NCBI GenBank assembly: GCA_020310875.1
Contig: CM035428.1
Coordinates: forward strand, 106,895,182 to 106,959,181
DNA from: Ceratopteris richardii
Lineage: Eukaryota > Streptophyta > Polypodiopsida > Polypodiales > Pteridaceae
Direction: 5' to 3'
Length of the DNA stretch: 64,000 nt
Below the pieces are notes generated by a model. It had not been told where the DNA came from. It saw only the letters and a program-made list of their open reading frames with translations, and did no database searches. The translations under genes and the position numbers were made by a program. Positions 11,607 to 23,657 of this stretch are shown piece by piece; the stretch's first letter is position 1, and each line of letters opens with the position of its first letter.

Positions 11607-13090
11607 GTTTCAAAGGGTATTTCCTTCATGCCAAGAATATAGTTGAATCTTTGAAGCTTTGGTCCATCCAAGGATTTGGTAAAGATATCTGCAACTTGAT
11701 CCTTTGTTCCAACAAAAGAAACCTGCACTTCATTGTTCATGGCCTTCTCTCGAACATAATGATAGTGAACCTCTATATGCTTTGTTCTAGCATGAAAAAT
11801 AGGATTTGAGGTCATATGAATGCTGTTCAAGTTATCCCCATATACCAGTGGTACATCAACCTGTACATTCAAGTCATGAAACAACTTTTTAAACCACATA
11901 ACCTCAGTAGTAGCCAATGCTAAACCTCTATACTCAGCCTCTGTAGAAGATAAAGCAACTGTAGGCTGTTTCTTTGAACTCCATGTTAATGTCTTGTTTC
12001 CTGCTATTACCACATATCCACTTGTGGATCTTCTGTCATCTTTGCTTCCAGCCCAATCTGCATCACTAAAGACTTTAAGAGTTAGATCAGCATCATGACT
12101 ATAAAATAATCCTTCGTTCATGGTACCTTTCAAATACCTAAGCACTCTTTTCGCTGCATGCATATGAGGTACTCTAGGTTCATGCATAAACTGTGACAAT
12201 ACTCCCACTGCATAGCATATATCAGGTCTAGTTTTTGTTGCATAAATCAAAGATCCTACCATGGATCTATATGCATTCATATCATGCAACTCATCACCTT
12301 CCTTTGCACTCAACTTTACATTACATTCCATTGGAGTAGAAACAAATTTACATTCCTGCATACCAAACCTTTTCAGCATATCACATATATACTTTCTTTG
12401 TATCAACCACATACCTTCATCGCTATACACAATTTCAATCCCAAGAAAATATTTAAGCAAACCAAGATCTGAAATTTTAAATTCCTTTCCCAAATTACCT
12501 TTTATCTCATCAATTGCTTTTGCATCATTCCCTGTAATCAACAAGTCATCCACATAAATGCATACATAGACACACATGCCATCTATATGTTTTACATAAA
12601 GTGAAGGATCTGAATGACTCGCTGTGTATCCTTGCAGCATAAGATACTTTACCAACCTTGCATTCCATGCCCTTGGTGCCTGCTTAAGACCATACAATGC
12701 CTTCTTTAACCTGCATACATGATTAGGACATTTTGCATCCACATAACCATCTGGTTGTGACATATACACTTCTTCATTTAACTCACCATTAAGAAAGGCA
12801 TTCTTTATATCGAGTTGATATATATTCCACCTTTTACTTGCAGCTAAAGCCAACAAACTTCTCACCGTTGCCATATTTGCTACTGGACTAAATGTTTCCT
12901 CATAGTCCACACCTTGAGTTTGATTATATCCTTTTGCTACAAGTCTAGCCTTATATCTAGACACACTACCATCACTATTTCTTTTAATCTTAAAAACCCA
13001 CTTGCAACCAATTACCTTTTGTTTTGGTGTACTTGGAACTAAATTCCAAGTCTTGTTATCCTGTAGTGCTTCCATTTCTTCTCTCATTGC
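11600..13090 (-). CDS. Copia F reverse transcriptase and RNase H part of pol
   Basis: A long open stretch of about 490 codons carries the Copia RT followed by RNase H. The RT starts with an N-terminal NKTWNLVPSTPKQK and GCKWVFKIKR, then shows YQLDIKNAFLNGELNEEV, the catalytic core CIYVDDLLITG, and KYFLGIEI. RNase H follows with VFSDADWAGSKDDRRSTSGY, ALSSTEAEYRGLA and ARTKHIEVHYHYVRE. The order and length match the plant Copia family. The enzyme would copy element RNA to DNA and degrade the RNA strand. The part of the element to its right encodes gag, protease and integrase. Confidence 0.92.
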
Positions 13091-13149
13091 TTTCTCCCAC
13101 TTTTCATCTCCTTTGGCCTCATCATAACATGTGGGTTCATTTTCCTACT

Positions 13150-15000
13150 CAACTTTTGTCATAAAAGCATAATGAGTATTCATGAAAGATTCATAAGTAT
13201 ACCTTTGAGGTTGCTTACTCACTCTTGAAGTTCTTCTTACCTCCAATGTAGATGCTCTTCCTTTCTTATTAGGAACCTTTGATGATTCTCCATACTCACA
13301 TACATCACTAATTTCCTCTCCTTCATCATTAACTTCAACAAGTTTGAGTTTACCTTTACTTTTAACACTTGGAGGTGACCCTTGCCTTAATCTTCCATTG
13401 AAAGGTGATCCTCTTTCTTCATCTAAACCACTCCTTTCATCATTTAAACTTCCTGATGGCTGAACTATGCATGCATCTCCTTCAACCACACCTTCTTCAT
13501 TTTCATCCATGACCTGCAAACAATTCTTATCTGCATACCATGAAAGTGATTCATCAAAGTTTACATCTCTTGACACAACAACCTTATTGGTATGAGGATT
13601 ATAGCATCTATATCCTCTTTGAGTATCTGCATAACCAATAAATATACATTTTTCAGATTTCACATCAAGTTTAGATCTCACCTCACTAGGTACATGTACA
13701 TAACATACACAACCAAATACTTTCAAATGACTTATACTTGGTTTCCTTCCATGCCATACCTCATATGGTGTCAAATGATGAACTCCAGCAGTCGGAACTC
13801 TATTCATAATGTAAACACTTGTGCTTACAGCTTCAGCCCAAAAATAATTAGGCAAACACATATCATTAAGCATGCTTCTAGATGCTTCTGCTATGATTCT
13901 GTTTCTTCTTTCTGCGACTCCATTTTGTTGTGGAGCATACCTGCATGTAACTTCTCTTTTGATACCTTCATCATACAAAAAATTAGTAAAAGCTTGAGAG
14001 AAATACTCTCCCCCTCCATCAGATCTTAGCTTCTTAATATACCTTCCTGTTTGCTTTTCGACATATGATTTGAAGTTCTTGAAACAATCAAAGACCTCAC
14101 TCTTATGTTTAATGAAATACACAAATGTCATTCTACTATGATCATCAATGAATGATACATAGTACTTATTACCAACCAAGGATGCCTCTTTAGTAGGTCC
14201 CCACACATTTGTATGTATGAGATCTAGCAAACCATCACTTACATAGCTTGAATGCTTGAAAGGTTGTCTACTCTGCTTAACCATTTGACATGCTTCACAA
14301 AGATGCACCATATGTTTCTTAGTAAGATCAGGTAATCCTTCAACAATCCTCTTCTTTGATATCTCCTTTAACCTGTGTACATTCATGTGTCCAATCCTTT
14401 TGTGCCATAGATCAAGCTCTGCTATTCGATGCATACCATAAGAGAAATAATTTGTATGATTTGGGTTTACCTTGAATGTAAACAATCTACCTTGTTTTTT
14501 ACCTCTAGCAATTAACCTCCTTTGCTTTGGATCCTCAATGAAGCAACCTGCATGATTAAATCTCACTTGTAGACCTTTTTCTACCATTTGACCAACCGAC
14601 ATCAAATTCTTAGTGATCGTTGGCACATAAAGTACATCCTTCAAGCAATTTGTCTTGCTCTTATCCTGCATAACAACATCTCCAACCTGCATAATCTTAT
14701 GTGTTGTATCATCTCCTGTTTCAACATGACCTTTACATGACGGATTATGCATATTAGAAAACCATGAAGCATCATGAGACATGTCATTAGAACAGCCACT
14801 ATCTACATACCATACATCGCTATTGCAATTCATCTTAGTTTCTACATTCATCATAAGAAGAGAATCATAATCATCACTTTTACCTTCAACTGCATAATTT
14901 CCTTGTTGTTTACCTCTTCTTGAATAGCCTCCTCTTCGATTACCACCTTGATTATTTTCATTTTGATAACAATCTTTGGCATAGTGTCCATACCTTCCAC
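13150..15000 (-). CDS. Copia F zinc knuckle, protease and integrase part
   Basis: In order, this part has a canonical CCHC knuckle (CYICGRYGHYAKDC), an aspartic protease motif (VWYVDSGCSNDMSHD), a gag-pre-integrase domain (LWHKRIGHMNVHRLKEI, then CEACQMVKQ), and the integrase core (FIDDHSRMTFVYFIKHK, LRSDGGGEYFS, APQQNGVAERRNR). An acidic linker leads to the RT part. This is the standard Copia order, with integrase ahead of RT. The protease would cut the polyprotein and the integrase would insert the cDNA into the genome. Confidence 0.92.
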
Positions 15001-15830
15001 ATATATAGCAATTGTTATTATCTTCTCCTTTGTCTTTGATTGTAGTTGTAGTAGCCTCTCGTACCTCTAGCACTTGATCTTCCTCTTCCTCTTGCATTGA
15101 AGAAGCCACTTGAAGTCCTTTGATCATCGCTCCTTCTTCCTCGACCTCTATTTGAACCTCTTCCACCTCTGTTTCCACCTCTTGATGATCCTACATAAAG
15201 AGCTTGTCCTTGAGATCCTTTTTTATTTGAAGTAGAACCATTTAGATTCATCTCCTCCGTGACCATGAGGGCAATAAGTTGATCAAAATCTGGTAATTCT
15301 CCTCTGACATAAACTGAAGTAATGAAGGGTTTCCATCTCTCATCATCTTTGAGTCTGTTGAGAGTATGTGCAACCAAGTCGTTGTCCTCCACATGAGCTT
15401 GAATTGATCCTAGTTGATCTGCAATCTCTTTAACTTTCAATATGTAATCATTGACCGATGTCCTTGTATCTTTCTTTATGTTATACAACTCATTTTTGAG
15501 TTGAATCTTCCTTGCTCTTGTACCTGTAGCATACAACCTTTCCAATGCAAGCCAAACATCTCTACTTGTGTCTAGATCTTGTATGTGTCCTACCATTGAA
15601 TCTTGAATATTTTGTGATAAAATGAATATAACCCTTTTGTCTCTTTCATTCCAAAGTCTAAACTCCCTCAATTGTTGCTGATTTGGGTCCTCTGGTAATG
15701 TGGGTTTGATATCTGTGCCGTCAATCAAACCATACAAGCCTCTACCTTGCAAGTATGTTGTGATTCTAAACTTCCATGCTTGATAATTGGTCTTATCAAG
15801 CTTCTCTATTTGTGCATGTTGGTCTCCCAT
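15000..15830 (-). CDS. Copia F gag
   Basis: The start codon at 15830 opens MGDQHAQIEKLDKTNYQAWK, a typical Copia gag N-terminus of the DUF4219/UBN2 type. A UBN2-like capsid region follows (WLALERLYATGTRARKIQLK, then TLNRLKDDERWKPF). An RG-rich nucleic-acid-binding tail (GSSRGGNRGGRGSNRGRGRR) comes before the knuckle region. Its role would be to form the particle that packages element RNA. Confidence 0.9.
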
Positions 15831-16067
15831 AATACAAATGCTAAGCTTCCTCCTTTAAGCCTTCTTTCCAATGTGTGTGATGAGAATAAATATAATATTT
15901 ACCTTGTAAATGAGGTATGTGCACCTTTCTTTGCTTGGATGTTGCTTGAGATGCCTCCTTGCAATCTTCTTCTACCTTTGTGTAGTGTTGATGATGAACT
16001 GCTTCTTTGATAGCTTCAAATTCTTCATCAAGGTATGATAACCTTCTCCAAGCCTCCAAGTACTTGC

Positions 16068-16078
16068 TCTGATACAAA
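16068..16078 (-). other. Primer-binding site of Copia F
   Basis: Immediately inside the 5' LTR the element's sense strand reads TTTGTATCAGAGC, one or two bases from the plant initiator-tRNA-Met site TGGTATCAGAGC. Slight decay or variation is likely. Confidence 0.7.
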
Positions 16079-17111
16079 TGTTGGAGTTTATTGATCTCCA
16101 AAGTACAGCTAGAAGTAGGTGAAACCCAACAGGACCTAGTTGACTTTTTCACAAACTTGTATGCACAGACCAATTTTCTTGCAGAGCAAATTGCTCTTTA
16201 CTCACTTAGAATTTTCCAAAACTATTTCACACACATAAACTAGACTCTAAGATCTTTCCAACAAGATATAGAACACCTCAAATGGATAAATACACAATGA
16301 GCTATGACCTCTGCAATATGCAGCTTTAATGGAGACCTTGAAACAGAGATGAACCTGAGGACACACATCACTTGCAGAGACTACTGCTCTCAACTCACAA
16401 CTCCAATGACTTTGCCACTTTCCAGAATACAAGTAGACTTAAAGAGCTTTCTAACAAGCCAAAGAACACATGATGTGGGTACATACACAAGGAGATATGA
16501 CCTCTTCAAGTTTGAGGTTTAATGGAGACCTTCAGCAGGGATAAAAAACAGAGAACACACACTACTTGCAGAGAGTATTTCTCTCAGCTCACAAATCCAA
16601 TGATTATGAAAATTTACAGGAAGAAAGTAGACCGTAAGTGCTTGCCAATGAGATATCAAACATGTAATTTGGATATATAATGAGGGAGATACAAGTTCTG
16701 CAATCTCTGCATACAAAACTACAGCAGTGTAGAGATACACATATGACTCTCTTGGACATCCCACAAGATCACAACTTTTCTCCTCTTTTTATAGCATGCG
16801 AGACTAATCTAAAACCTTCCTAATACATCTAAATTCGTGGTAGACACTTGGATGGAGGTATTACATGACTCAAGTGCTCAAATAAGCAAAGTATTGATGG
16901 ACTTTGAGAACTAGCCACATCGACCTTCCACTAGGACACCACTGAAGCTCCCTTGTGACTCACTAATTTGACTCACCATGTTCTAGAACTCACGTGGTAT
17001 TTTTGCTACATTTTGTGAATAATATGAGCCTTCTTGAAGTATTTGAAGACTTCCCAAAGGTATTTACATAATTTGAAACTTGTACCCTACATAAAACAAA
17101 TGTTCGCAACA
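16079..17111 (-). repeat. 5' LTR of Copia F
   Basis: This is the right copy and the promoter-bearing LTR. It begins TGTTGGAG in window orientation and ends AACA just before the GGTAC duplication. Confidence 0.93.
16786..16793 (-). promoter_or_regulatory. Putative TATA box of Copia F
   Basis: TTTTTATA here is TATAAAAA on the element's sense strand, inside the 5' LTR and conserved in the other LTR. It is the best candidate for the U3 core promoter. Confidence 0.55.
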
Positions 17112-17116
17112 GGTAC
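17112..17116. repeat. Target-site duplication of F, right copy
   Basis: GGTAC directly follows the terminal CA of the right LTR and matches 10555-10559. Confidence 0.9.
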
Positions 17117-17742
17117 CACCAACTCCATGGGTGCAATGGCCTCCAGCCCATATGCCAATTTGAAAGGTGTATTCCTTGTAGCCACTTTGTACGTAGTACG
17201 GTATGCCCACAGAATTGAAGGAAGGAATTGATCCCGATGCTCTGGACATTCGAGAACTAATTTCTTGAGCATGTTAAGTAAGATTTTATTGGTACTTTTA
17301 GCAAGACCATTAGCACGAGGGTAATATGGAGAGCTAAATTTATGCACAATATGCAAGGTGCGAGTAAGTGCTTGCAGCAAAGAATTAACAAAATGTGTGC
17401 CCTCATCCAAAACAGTCTCTAAGGGAAGACCAAACCGAGGGAACACATCAATCATCAAACATTTAACAACCACTGCCGCAGTGGCGGACCGTAAAGCCCA
17501 AGCTTCTGCCCACCGAGTAGCATAATCCGTGCAAGTAAGTATATAACGATGATGAGTAATCATAGCCGGAGGTGTAATGGGACCAATGAAATCCAAGCCC
17601 CACTTTTGAAAAGGTTCAAGGGGAGCAACAGACTGTAGTGGAAAATGATGTCGTTGTAAAGGTTGTCCCGAGCATTGGCAAGGATCACACGTTTTAATAG
17701 AAGTAGCAATATCATGCTACATAGTAGGCCACCATAAGCCAT
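17112..17742 (-). pseudogene. Gypsy H integrase core
   Basis: The minus strand encodes an integrase core with MDFIGPITPP, YILTCTDYATRWAEA, VFPRFGLPLETVLDEGTHFV and FSSPYYPRANGLAKSTNKIL, followed by a typical gypsy stretch WAYRTTYKVATRNTPFKLAY. The region upstream toward 17742 holds the diverged zinc-binding N-terminal part. The core is interrupted by F at its C-terminal side. Confidence 0.85.
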
Positions 17743-17772
17743 TGTGCAAAATTTTCTGGTAAGTAAGATCGA

Positions 17773-18411
17773 TCAAAAAATGACCACCGAAAGGAGTAGA
17801 ATGGGCCATTTCAATAACCGAAGGAACTTCATGGGGTGGAATACACCATAATAGTGCACCATAAGGATCATGTAATACAACTGTCCTACAACGATCCAGA
17901 ACCGTCGACTATACATTGCCAATTTACGATGAGCCAAAGTAGACGTATGAGTCGGGGGGCTTACACTGGTGAGGAAGGTCAGAAGAGTATCATAATACGA
18001 AGGTGCCACCAGGAGCTCTTGACCCTCATCTTGGACTGGATCAGTCGCATAGATAGCAGGGGTAGTATCATCAATTCCACCGGGAGGTTCATTAGAATCA
18101 AGCCAAGATAAGAAATCATCTAATGCATGAGCTGATCCTGGACAATGTATGACCACGTAATCAAATTCTTGCAGTAACAACACCCACCTGGCTAATCTAC
18201 CCCCTAAATGTTGCTGACGGACAAGATAAACCAGAGCAGCATGATCCACATGGAATGTGAATTGGAGTCCCAGCAAGTAGTGCCAAAATTTCTTCACCGA
18301 ATAAACCAAGTCGGGGCATTCGTGCTCAATGACTGAGTAATTTCGTTCAGCAACAGCTAACTGTCGACTAGCATAATAGACAGGACGAAACCACTTATCT
18401 TGTTGTTGCAT
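17773..18411 (-). pseudogene. Gypsy H RNase H
   Basis: The fold is recognisable from PVYYASRQLAVAERNYSVIE, FWHYLLGLQFTFHVDH and RLARWVLLLQEFDYVV, which is the usual gypsy RNase H and connection sequence. It lies between RT and integrase as expected. Confidence 0.85.
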
Positions 18412-18620
18412 GACACACTACCGATGGCACTGCCCAATGCATCCACGAAGACATGGAATGGAAGCTATCAGTTTGGTGCTTGCAGTATAGGAGCTTGGGT
18501 TAATAGTGTTTTCAGTCGATCAAAAGCAATTTGGCACTCTTCAGTCCACACGAACTGTCGGGAATTACTAGTAATCAACCGATTCAGAGGTATGGCTAAA
18601 TGTATGAGCCACCAAAGATG

Positions 18621-19805
18621 TCACCCATGCCAGCGTATTTGGCCAAGGAATCGCATAACTTCCTTTGGTGTCGTAGGGGCAGGTGCATGTAACACGGCTT
18701 GCACTTTATCGAGATCCACCTGAATACCTTGCTTTGAAATAATATGACCAAGCAACTTGCCACAAGAAATCAAAAAGACCGACTTGCTAGGGTTTAAGCA
18801 CAACCAAAACTCGCGACACTTAGAGAAGCAGCATCGTAGGTGGTAAAGATGAGCCGATGTATAACCCAATAACGAAAACTCATCTAGATACACTCGCATA
18901 AAGGTGGTTAAATAGGGGGAGAAAATTTCTTGCCTACATCGTTGGAAGGTACTAGGAGCATTGCGAAGACCAAACCACATCACCGTACATGCATATACAC
19001 CCCAATTTGTAATAAACATAGGCTTTGGCATGTCCATTTCAGCCATGCGCACCTGATTATAGCCACTGTAACCATCCAAAAAGGAATAGATCTCTCGTCC
19101 GGCAACATCATCGAGCATTGTATCCAAAAAGGGAAGTGGGAAGGGATCCGATACGGTCATCGCATTTAGTTTTCGGTAATCCACACAGATACGTAACTGC
19201 TTATTTTTCTTTGGGATGATAACAATAGGTGAAATCCATTCCGCATGCTCAATGGGAACAATGAAACCGACTTTCACCAAGCGATCCAATTCCACTTTCA
19301 CTTGAGGAGCATAATTTGGGTTCATGCGGTAACTGGGTTGCTTGATTGGGCATGCATCCGGCTTGAGCATCACATGATGCTGATAGATATGAGGGTCCAA
19401 CGCTTTCATATCTTGATAGTCGCATGCAAATACATCTTGGAACTCAGTCAACAACTGTAGTAGATCATTTTGAAAAGTTTCAAGTAATCCCGCCTTAATC
19501 TTGACCGGTCGTGGTGTATCCTCATTTCCCAAATCACAGGTGATAAGTTGATCTTCTGGTACATAAAACTGTCGTGGCATGGGTATATCTTCAGGTGACT
19601 GGAATAAATGGTGGAAACTCTGGGCATTCAAAGCTTGATCCATAGCTAGGTTCCCTTCTTCTGTAACCAGAACTGCCGAACAGATGACCGACTTCCAATT
19701 ATCAGCAACTGCTTGTAAGTCGATTTTCCCCAAGGTGAGCAAATCCTGGTTAGCCTTGAGAAAAGCTTCTTCTTCATCATCTGAAAGTCCATCCAACATA
19801 TGCAC
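18621..19805 (-). pseudogene. Gypsy H reverse transcriptase
   Basis: About 395 codons read as a gypsy RT. Visible blocks are LTEFQDVFACDYQDM, PSYRMNPNYAPQVKVELDRL, EHAEWISPIVIIPKKNKQLR, CVDYRKLNAMTVSDPFPLPF, YSFLDGYSGYNQVRMAE and LGHIISKQGIQVD. It is related to, but clearly distinct from, the RT of elements E and G on the plus strand, so at least two gypsy lineages are present. Confidence 0.9.
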
Positions 19806-19829
19806 AGGTTCGGCTACGTAGGGTCAAGC

Positions 19830-20500
19830 ATGGAGGTCGCATGGTTTCATCTCATCCAACGGAACTACATACTTCCGGTGGTTGCTTTTGAAAATAAGTT
19901 CATGTGCTCACCAGTCCTGCAATACTTTGGCTTGTTTCAGCTAGGGCCTCCCGAACAGCAAGTTGTAGTCCCAAGTTGAGTCAGGTAATTCTAGAACAAC
20001 AAAAGTCATTTTGAACACCGCTTTTTGAAGAGTAATGGGTATATCACGTACCAAACCCACTTGATACACCATGGACTGATCCGCTATCCTCACAAAAAAC
20101 TGAACAGGTTCAATCTGAGTCTATCCCAACCATTTACAAAGGGCAGTTGTCGCAATATTCACACTAGAGCCTCCATCAATTACACTTGATTGATTTTATG
20201 GTTTTTATACCATACTGTAATTAAAGGAACAACATGGTCCACCGCAGAATCAGTTTATGGACTAATATTGGCCATAGTAGGTGTACACGAAGATTTCGGA
20301 CAAACTTGATGTTGAAATTCTTGTCGTACACCCAGAACCAAGGCTAACAGTTTCCCCAACGGTATTGTAATGGGGGCCTACAAGAGAATATTCCACACTG
20401 AGTCAAAATTTGACATACTCTTGACCGCATTCGATGGACTCTCCGACGGCAAGTTCACCAGACTCGGTGCTTCCGGTGGTGGATTCAGTACTGTCTACTG
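19830..20500 (-). pseudogene. Gypsy H protease region
   Basis: On the minus strand, near 20140-20190, the pepsin-like motif IDGGSSVNIATTALCKWLG is visible, followed by sequence resembling the usual gypsy protease-to-RT linker. The region is decayed. Confidence 0.6.
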
Positions 20501-20854
20501 AACCACCGGTACTGGATCAAGAAAAACTGTTGGTTCTTGATTGGCCCACATACTAGTTTTGGTAAAAGCTCTCTGTTGTTCTCGAATGCCAAGCTCAAAA
20601 ATCTCAGTAGCTGGTTGTAATTTCTTACCAGAACGAGTTTGGATTACTGCCACTTGAGTATCTACTGCCAAAATATATACCATGTTGGCCATTGGATTCT
20701 GTCGCTCTTTTCTTCATTTATCATACTCGGCCGCCTCTTTACAATATCTTTGGATATGTCCAATCTCACAGCAGAAATGGCATCTGGGTGGCAGGAGGGA
20801 TGTTCCTTCACCCGATTGACACGAATTCCACTGGGTCTGGCCGAAGTTGTTTGC

Positions 20855-22150
20855 TCATGTTCCTCGATAGGTTTTATAACTTTGGTAGGAAGTATTCCTC
20901 AACGGTGGTGGTACATAGTGGGCAGCCAGCTGTCCTTGCTCCTGTATTATAGTGTTTACGGTTGGCTTGGCTTGTACTTTGGCATTATATGGACACGTTT
21001 TGGTGGAGTGACTCGTCGTATTACAAATAGCACAGCACATTTGGTTTTGTGCACATGCAGAAGCAGTGTGTCCCGGGTTCTTACATTTTGTGCAATACAC
21101 TTGTTTCAATGAATCTTCACTCGTACCGTTGGTTGCCTTCAACCAGTCCAAATCTTCAGCGAATCTGCCCACCTCATGTTCCAACTATAATTCCATAGCT
21201 ATGATCGCATCCAGAGTCATACCACCCACACATCGTATAATCATTACTTGTTTAAGTTGAGGGTTTAATCCATTAATAAACCACTGGGTGATCACGTCAT
21301 CCAATAGGTTAGCATGCGCCTGTGGTAGTTGCCGTAGATGAGTACGAAATAAAGTTGCATACTCTTGCACATTCTGGTGTGGTTTCTGTCTATTGTTTTG
21401 CAGATAGTCAAAGATCTCAGTCGCATTTTTCTTCAATCGGAATCGTTGTAAGAAGGCATCCTTAACATCATCATACTAACTGAAATAGTTAATGTCATAT
21501 TCACTTAACCATTGAGCAGCCTCATTAACCTACGTAGACTAGAACACTATTGCCTTATATGTCGGATCTGCTAGATAATTGAGTACTGCATAATTAATTT
21601 CAAAAGTTCTCACATGTGCATCCGGATCATCACCGGGAAATCCTCCAAATTTTGTATATGTAACTCTAGTGGGTACCGGTCACGGTGGTATGGCCTATTA
21701 TTGCTGCTGTTGTTGTTGTTGATGTTGCTGTTGATGTTGCTATTGATGTTGTTGTTGCAAACCACTCATGGTGTTTGAATCAAGAGGAAATGTTACTACC
21801 GACTGATTTGAACCAGTTAAACCTAATTGCTGTTGTGTTCTCCCGTCCTCTTGCATGCTCTTCGGTAATTGGATATTGTTAAGTCATTCCCACACACCTA
21901 CACCCAACTGCCCTTCATCATAATGGACTTCTGTAGTGAGCTTCTCACCAACACTTTCATCCAACAATACACTAGTTCCCTCAAAATTAGAACCAAAAAT
22001 AGAACTTTCACCAAAATTCGGCAAACCGATCCCGGAATTTTCCGAGGTTCCACCGAAATTCCACAAACTACTATCGGAAATTTCCACACTGTCATCGGAA
22101 CTAGTGCTTACTTCACCAGTCTTACTTTCTACAGATGGGTTTGGTTGCAC
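20855..22150 (-). pseudogene. Gypsy H gag with two zinc knuckles
   Basis: The capsid-like part (about 21185-21440; FDYLQNNRQKPHQNVQEYAT) is followed by two CX2CX4HX4C knuckles, CTKCKNPGHTASAC and CAICNTTSHSTKTC (about 21000-21100). A Gln/His-rich tract lies upstream at about 21697-21760. The N-terminal region (21884-22150) is Ser/Gly-rich. It would bind and package element RNA. It is broken. Confidence 0.8.
21697..21760 (-). repeat. CAA/CAT trinucleotide tract (poly-Gln/His) in H gag
   Basis: A run of CAA, CAT and CAG codons on the minus strand would encode a Gln/His-rich stretch. It is a low-complexity microsatellite within coding sequence. Confidence 0.8.
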
Positions 22151-22399
22151 TTTTGGTATACCCTATAATCCTTGCACAAGGAAATGCTGAGGTGGTACTC
22201 CACTGGCCCAGATTTCTCACTTTCCTTCCAACGATTGTCTGTCACCACTGCTACTCAGAGGTGTGCCCAATGCGCTAGGAATTTTCCAGGGATGCTGATC
22301 CCTTCTGTACTTCGGGTACGATTCTTCGAAACGTGTTACAAGCATATATCATCTGATTCTTCTCAACTCTTAGTCTATGCACTGACTGGCTACTCCATG

Positions 22400-22417
22400 C
22401 CCCATGGCTGGCGCCAG
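22400..22417 (-). other. Putative primer-binding site of gypsy H
   Basis: Directly inside the 5' LTR the sense strand reads TGGCGCCAGCCATGGGG. It starts with the TGG expected opposite a tRNA CCA end and shares TGGCGCC with the G element site, but the following bases differ, so the tRNA is not assigned. Confidence 0.5.
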
Positions 22418-22921
22418 TGTTAAAGTTAAAGTTATTCTGTTCTTACTCGTGGGTTCTTGGGATGGTCAGGGGTCTGATAATTCAGAGGCCCTATATATAT
22501 TTTCTCAATTCACTGCTTAACTTCCGACAATCAACTTCATTGATTAACCCCGGACAATTATGAAAGATTCAATTACACTTTGGCGCATAGCGTTCTTAAC
22601 GATCACGGCAATTATGTACACAGCATTCTCACTCTTTCTTTAATATTACTGCTACACTTCACTTCAACCGTAAACATTAACACAATACTTGATTTACTTC
22701 AATACTGACTTTACACACAACTTTGCGATTAACATAACTTCAAAATAGAAGCAATTCCAGACCATCACCCAGACCGAACCGACTGGCAATGCATCTGTCA
22801 TCTCTTCCGCGCATACTCTATTGATTAGAATAGAATTATACAACATTTGCACTACACCCTTTCGGTGAGTGACTTTTCTAATTACAATTATTCTTCTAAA
22901 TAATATTCTGGTGGCATTACA
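22418..22921 (-). repeat. 5' LTR of gypsy H (504 bp)
   Basis: The LTR begins TGTTAAAG just outside the primer-binding-site-like stretch and ends TTACA exactly where family-D Copia homology starts. A TATATATA run at 22492-22499 could be the core promoter on the minus strand. No second copy is in the window, so the ends rest on the TG/CA rule and the flanking homology. Confidence 0.65.
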
Positions 22922-23590
22922 ACTCCATCATGTTTAAATCCTTTCTTTTGAAATGGTAATCTGTGTTCTTTTCCCATCTAACATGCTTCACATTTATAAA
23001 TCATATGTTGACTCTGCACATTTGGTAATCCTAATATAGACTGATTTGCAACCATAGCTTTAATTCCTCTTTCATTGAAATGATCTAATCTCTTATGGTA
23101 GAGATCATGTTCTGTAATCACTCATTCATCATGTGTGAGAAAAGCTTGACCAATGTTCCCTTGCACTCTTAAAGTAAAGAGTCTACCTTCTTTGTTACCA
23201 CAAACAATTTGATTATATCCATTCTCTGGATCTTCAACAAATACTCCTTCATTTTTAAACTTGACTTGAAAACCTTTTTCAACTATCTATCCCACACTAA
23301 TCAAGTTTTTAGGTATTGTGGGAACATACAAAACATTGGTTAGCAAATCTGCTCCACTCTTGCATTTCACTTTTCCAATTGAATGTACACTATGTTTTGT
23401 ATTATCACCTGTTTGAAGAGTATGACTACAAATGCCATTTTCCAATTTTGACATCAATTCTATGTTTCCTAAAAAACAGTTAGAACATCCAAAGTGACTT
23501 CCATTCTGTGTATCATTTGCATAATTGTAGTAGGTGGTGTTGTAGGATTGATTATGTCCCCAACTTCTTCCTCCACCTCTACCATAGCCT
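22922..23590 (-). mobile_element. Family-D Copia element, left half (gag-pre-integrase and protease)
   Basis: This is collinear with about 48488-49228 of the D element on the right of the window, with gag-pre-integrase then protease in antisense. It stops within a few bases of where the fragment starting at about 28300 picks up. The two pieces are therefore best read as halves of one D element, split by the block 23590-28300. Its left edge abuts the H LTR. It is broken. Confidence 0.8.
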
Positions 23591-23604
23591 CCAATCTTGT
23601 GTTT

Positions 23605-23606
23605 AT

Positions 23607-23649
<43 letters not shown>

Positions 23650-23657
23650 CTCTCTCT
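23605..23657. repeat. TCTC / TATC microsatellite
   Basis: A (TC)n run is followed by about eight TATC units and another (TC)n run. It marks the left edge of the block inserted in the split D element. Confidence 0.9.

Larger units (their letters stand above)
10560..17111 (-). mobile_element. Near-complete Copia element F inserted in gypsy H
   Basis: Two LTRs of about 1034 and 1033 bp (10560-11593 and 16079-17111) both begin TGTTGGAG and end AACA. They flank a full gag-pro-int-RT-RNase H region on the minus strand, and the element is bracketed by the 5-bp duplication GGTAC. By eye the LTRs differ at about 26 sites (about 2.5%), making this the youngest datable insertion here. The structure looks whole and the coding region has about two breaks. 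A primer-binding site and a polypurine tract lie in the expected places. It lies inside the integrase of gypsy H. Confidence 0.95.
17112..22921 (-). mobile_element. Gypsy element H, integrase to 5' LTR
   Basis: From right to left this shows a 5' LTR, a primer-binding-site-like stretch, gag with two zinc knuckles, protease, RT, RNase H and integrase. That is the Ty3-gypsy order, with integrase after RNase H. It continues at 10186-10559 beyond the F insertion. The right LTR edge meets family-D Copia sequence exactly, so H inserted into a D element. H is broken, with many interruptions, and its 3' LTR is not visible. It predates F. Confidence 0.88.

Noticed and set aside
13592-14029. 145-codon plus-strand open frame opposite Copia F integrase
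   Set aside because: It is antisense to a clear integrase domain and has a composition expected of a complement frame.
18930-19219. Plus-strand open frames opposite gypsy H RT
   Set aside because: They are shadows of the minus-strand RT, with no independent motif.
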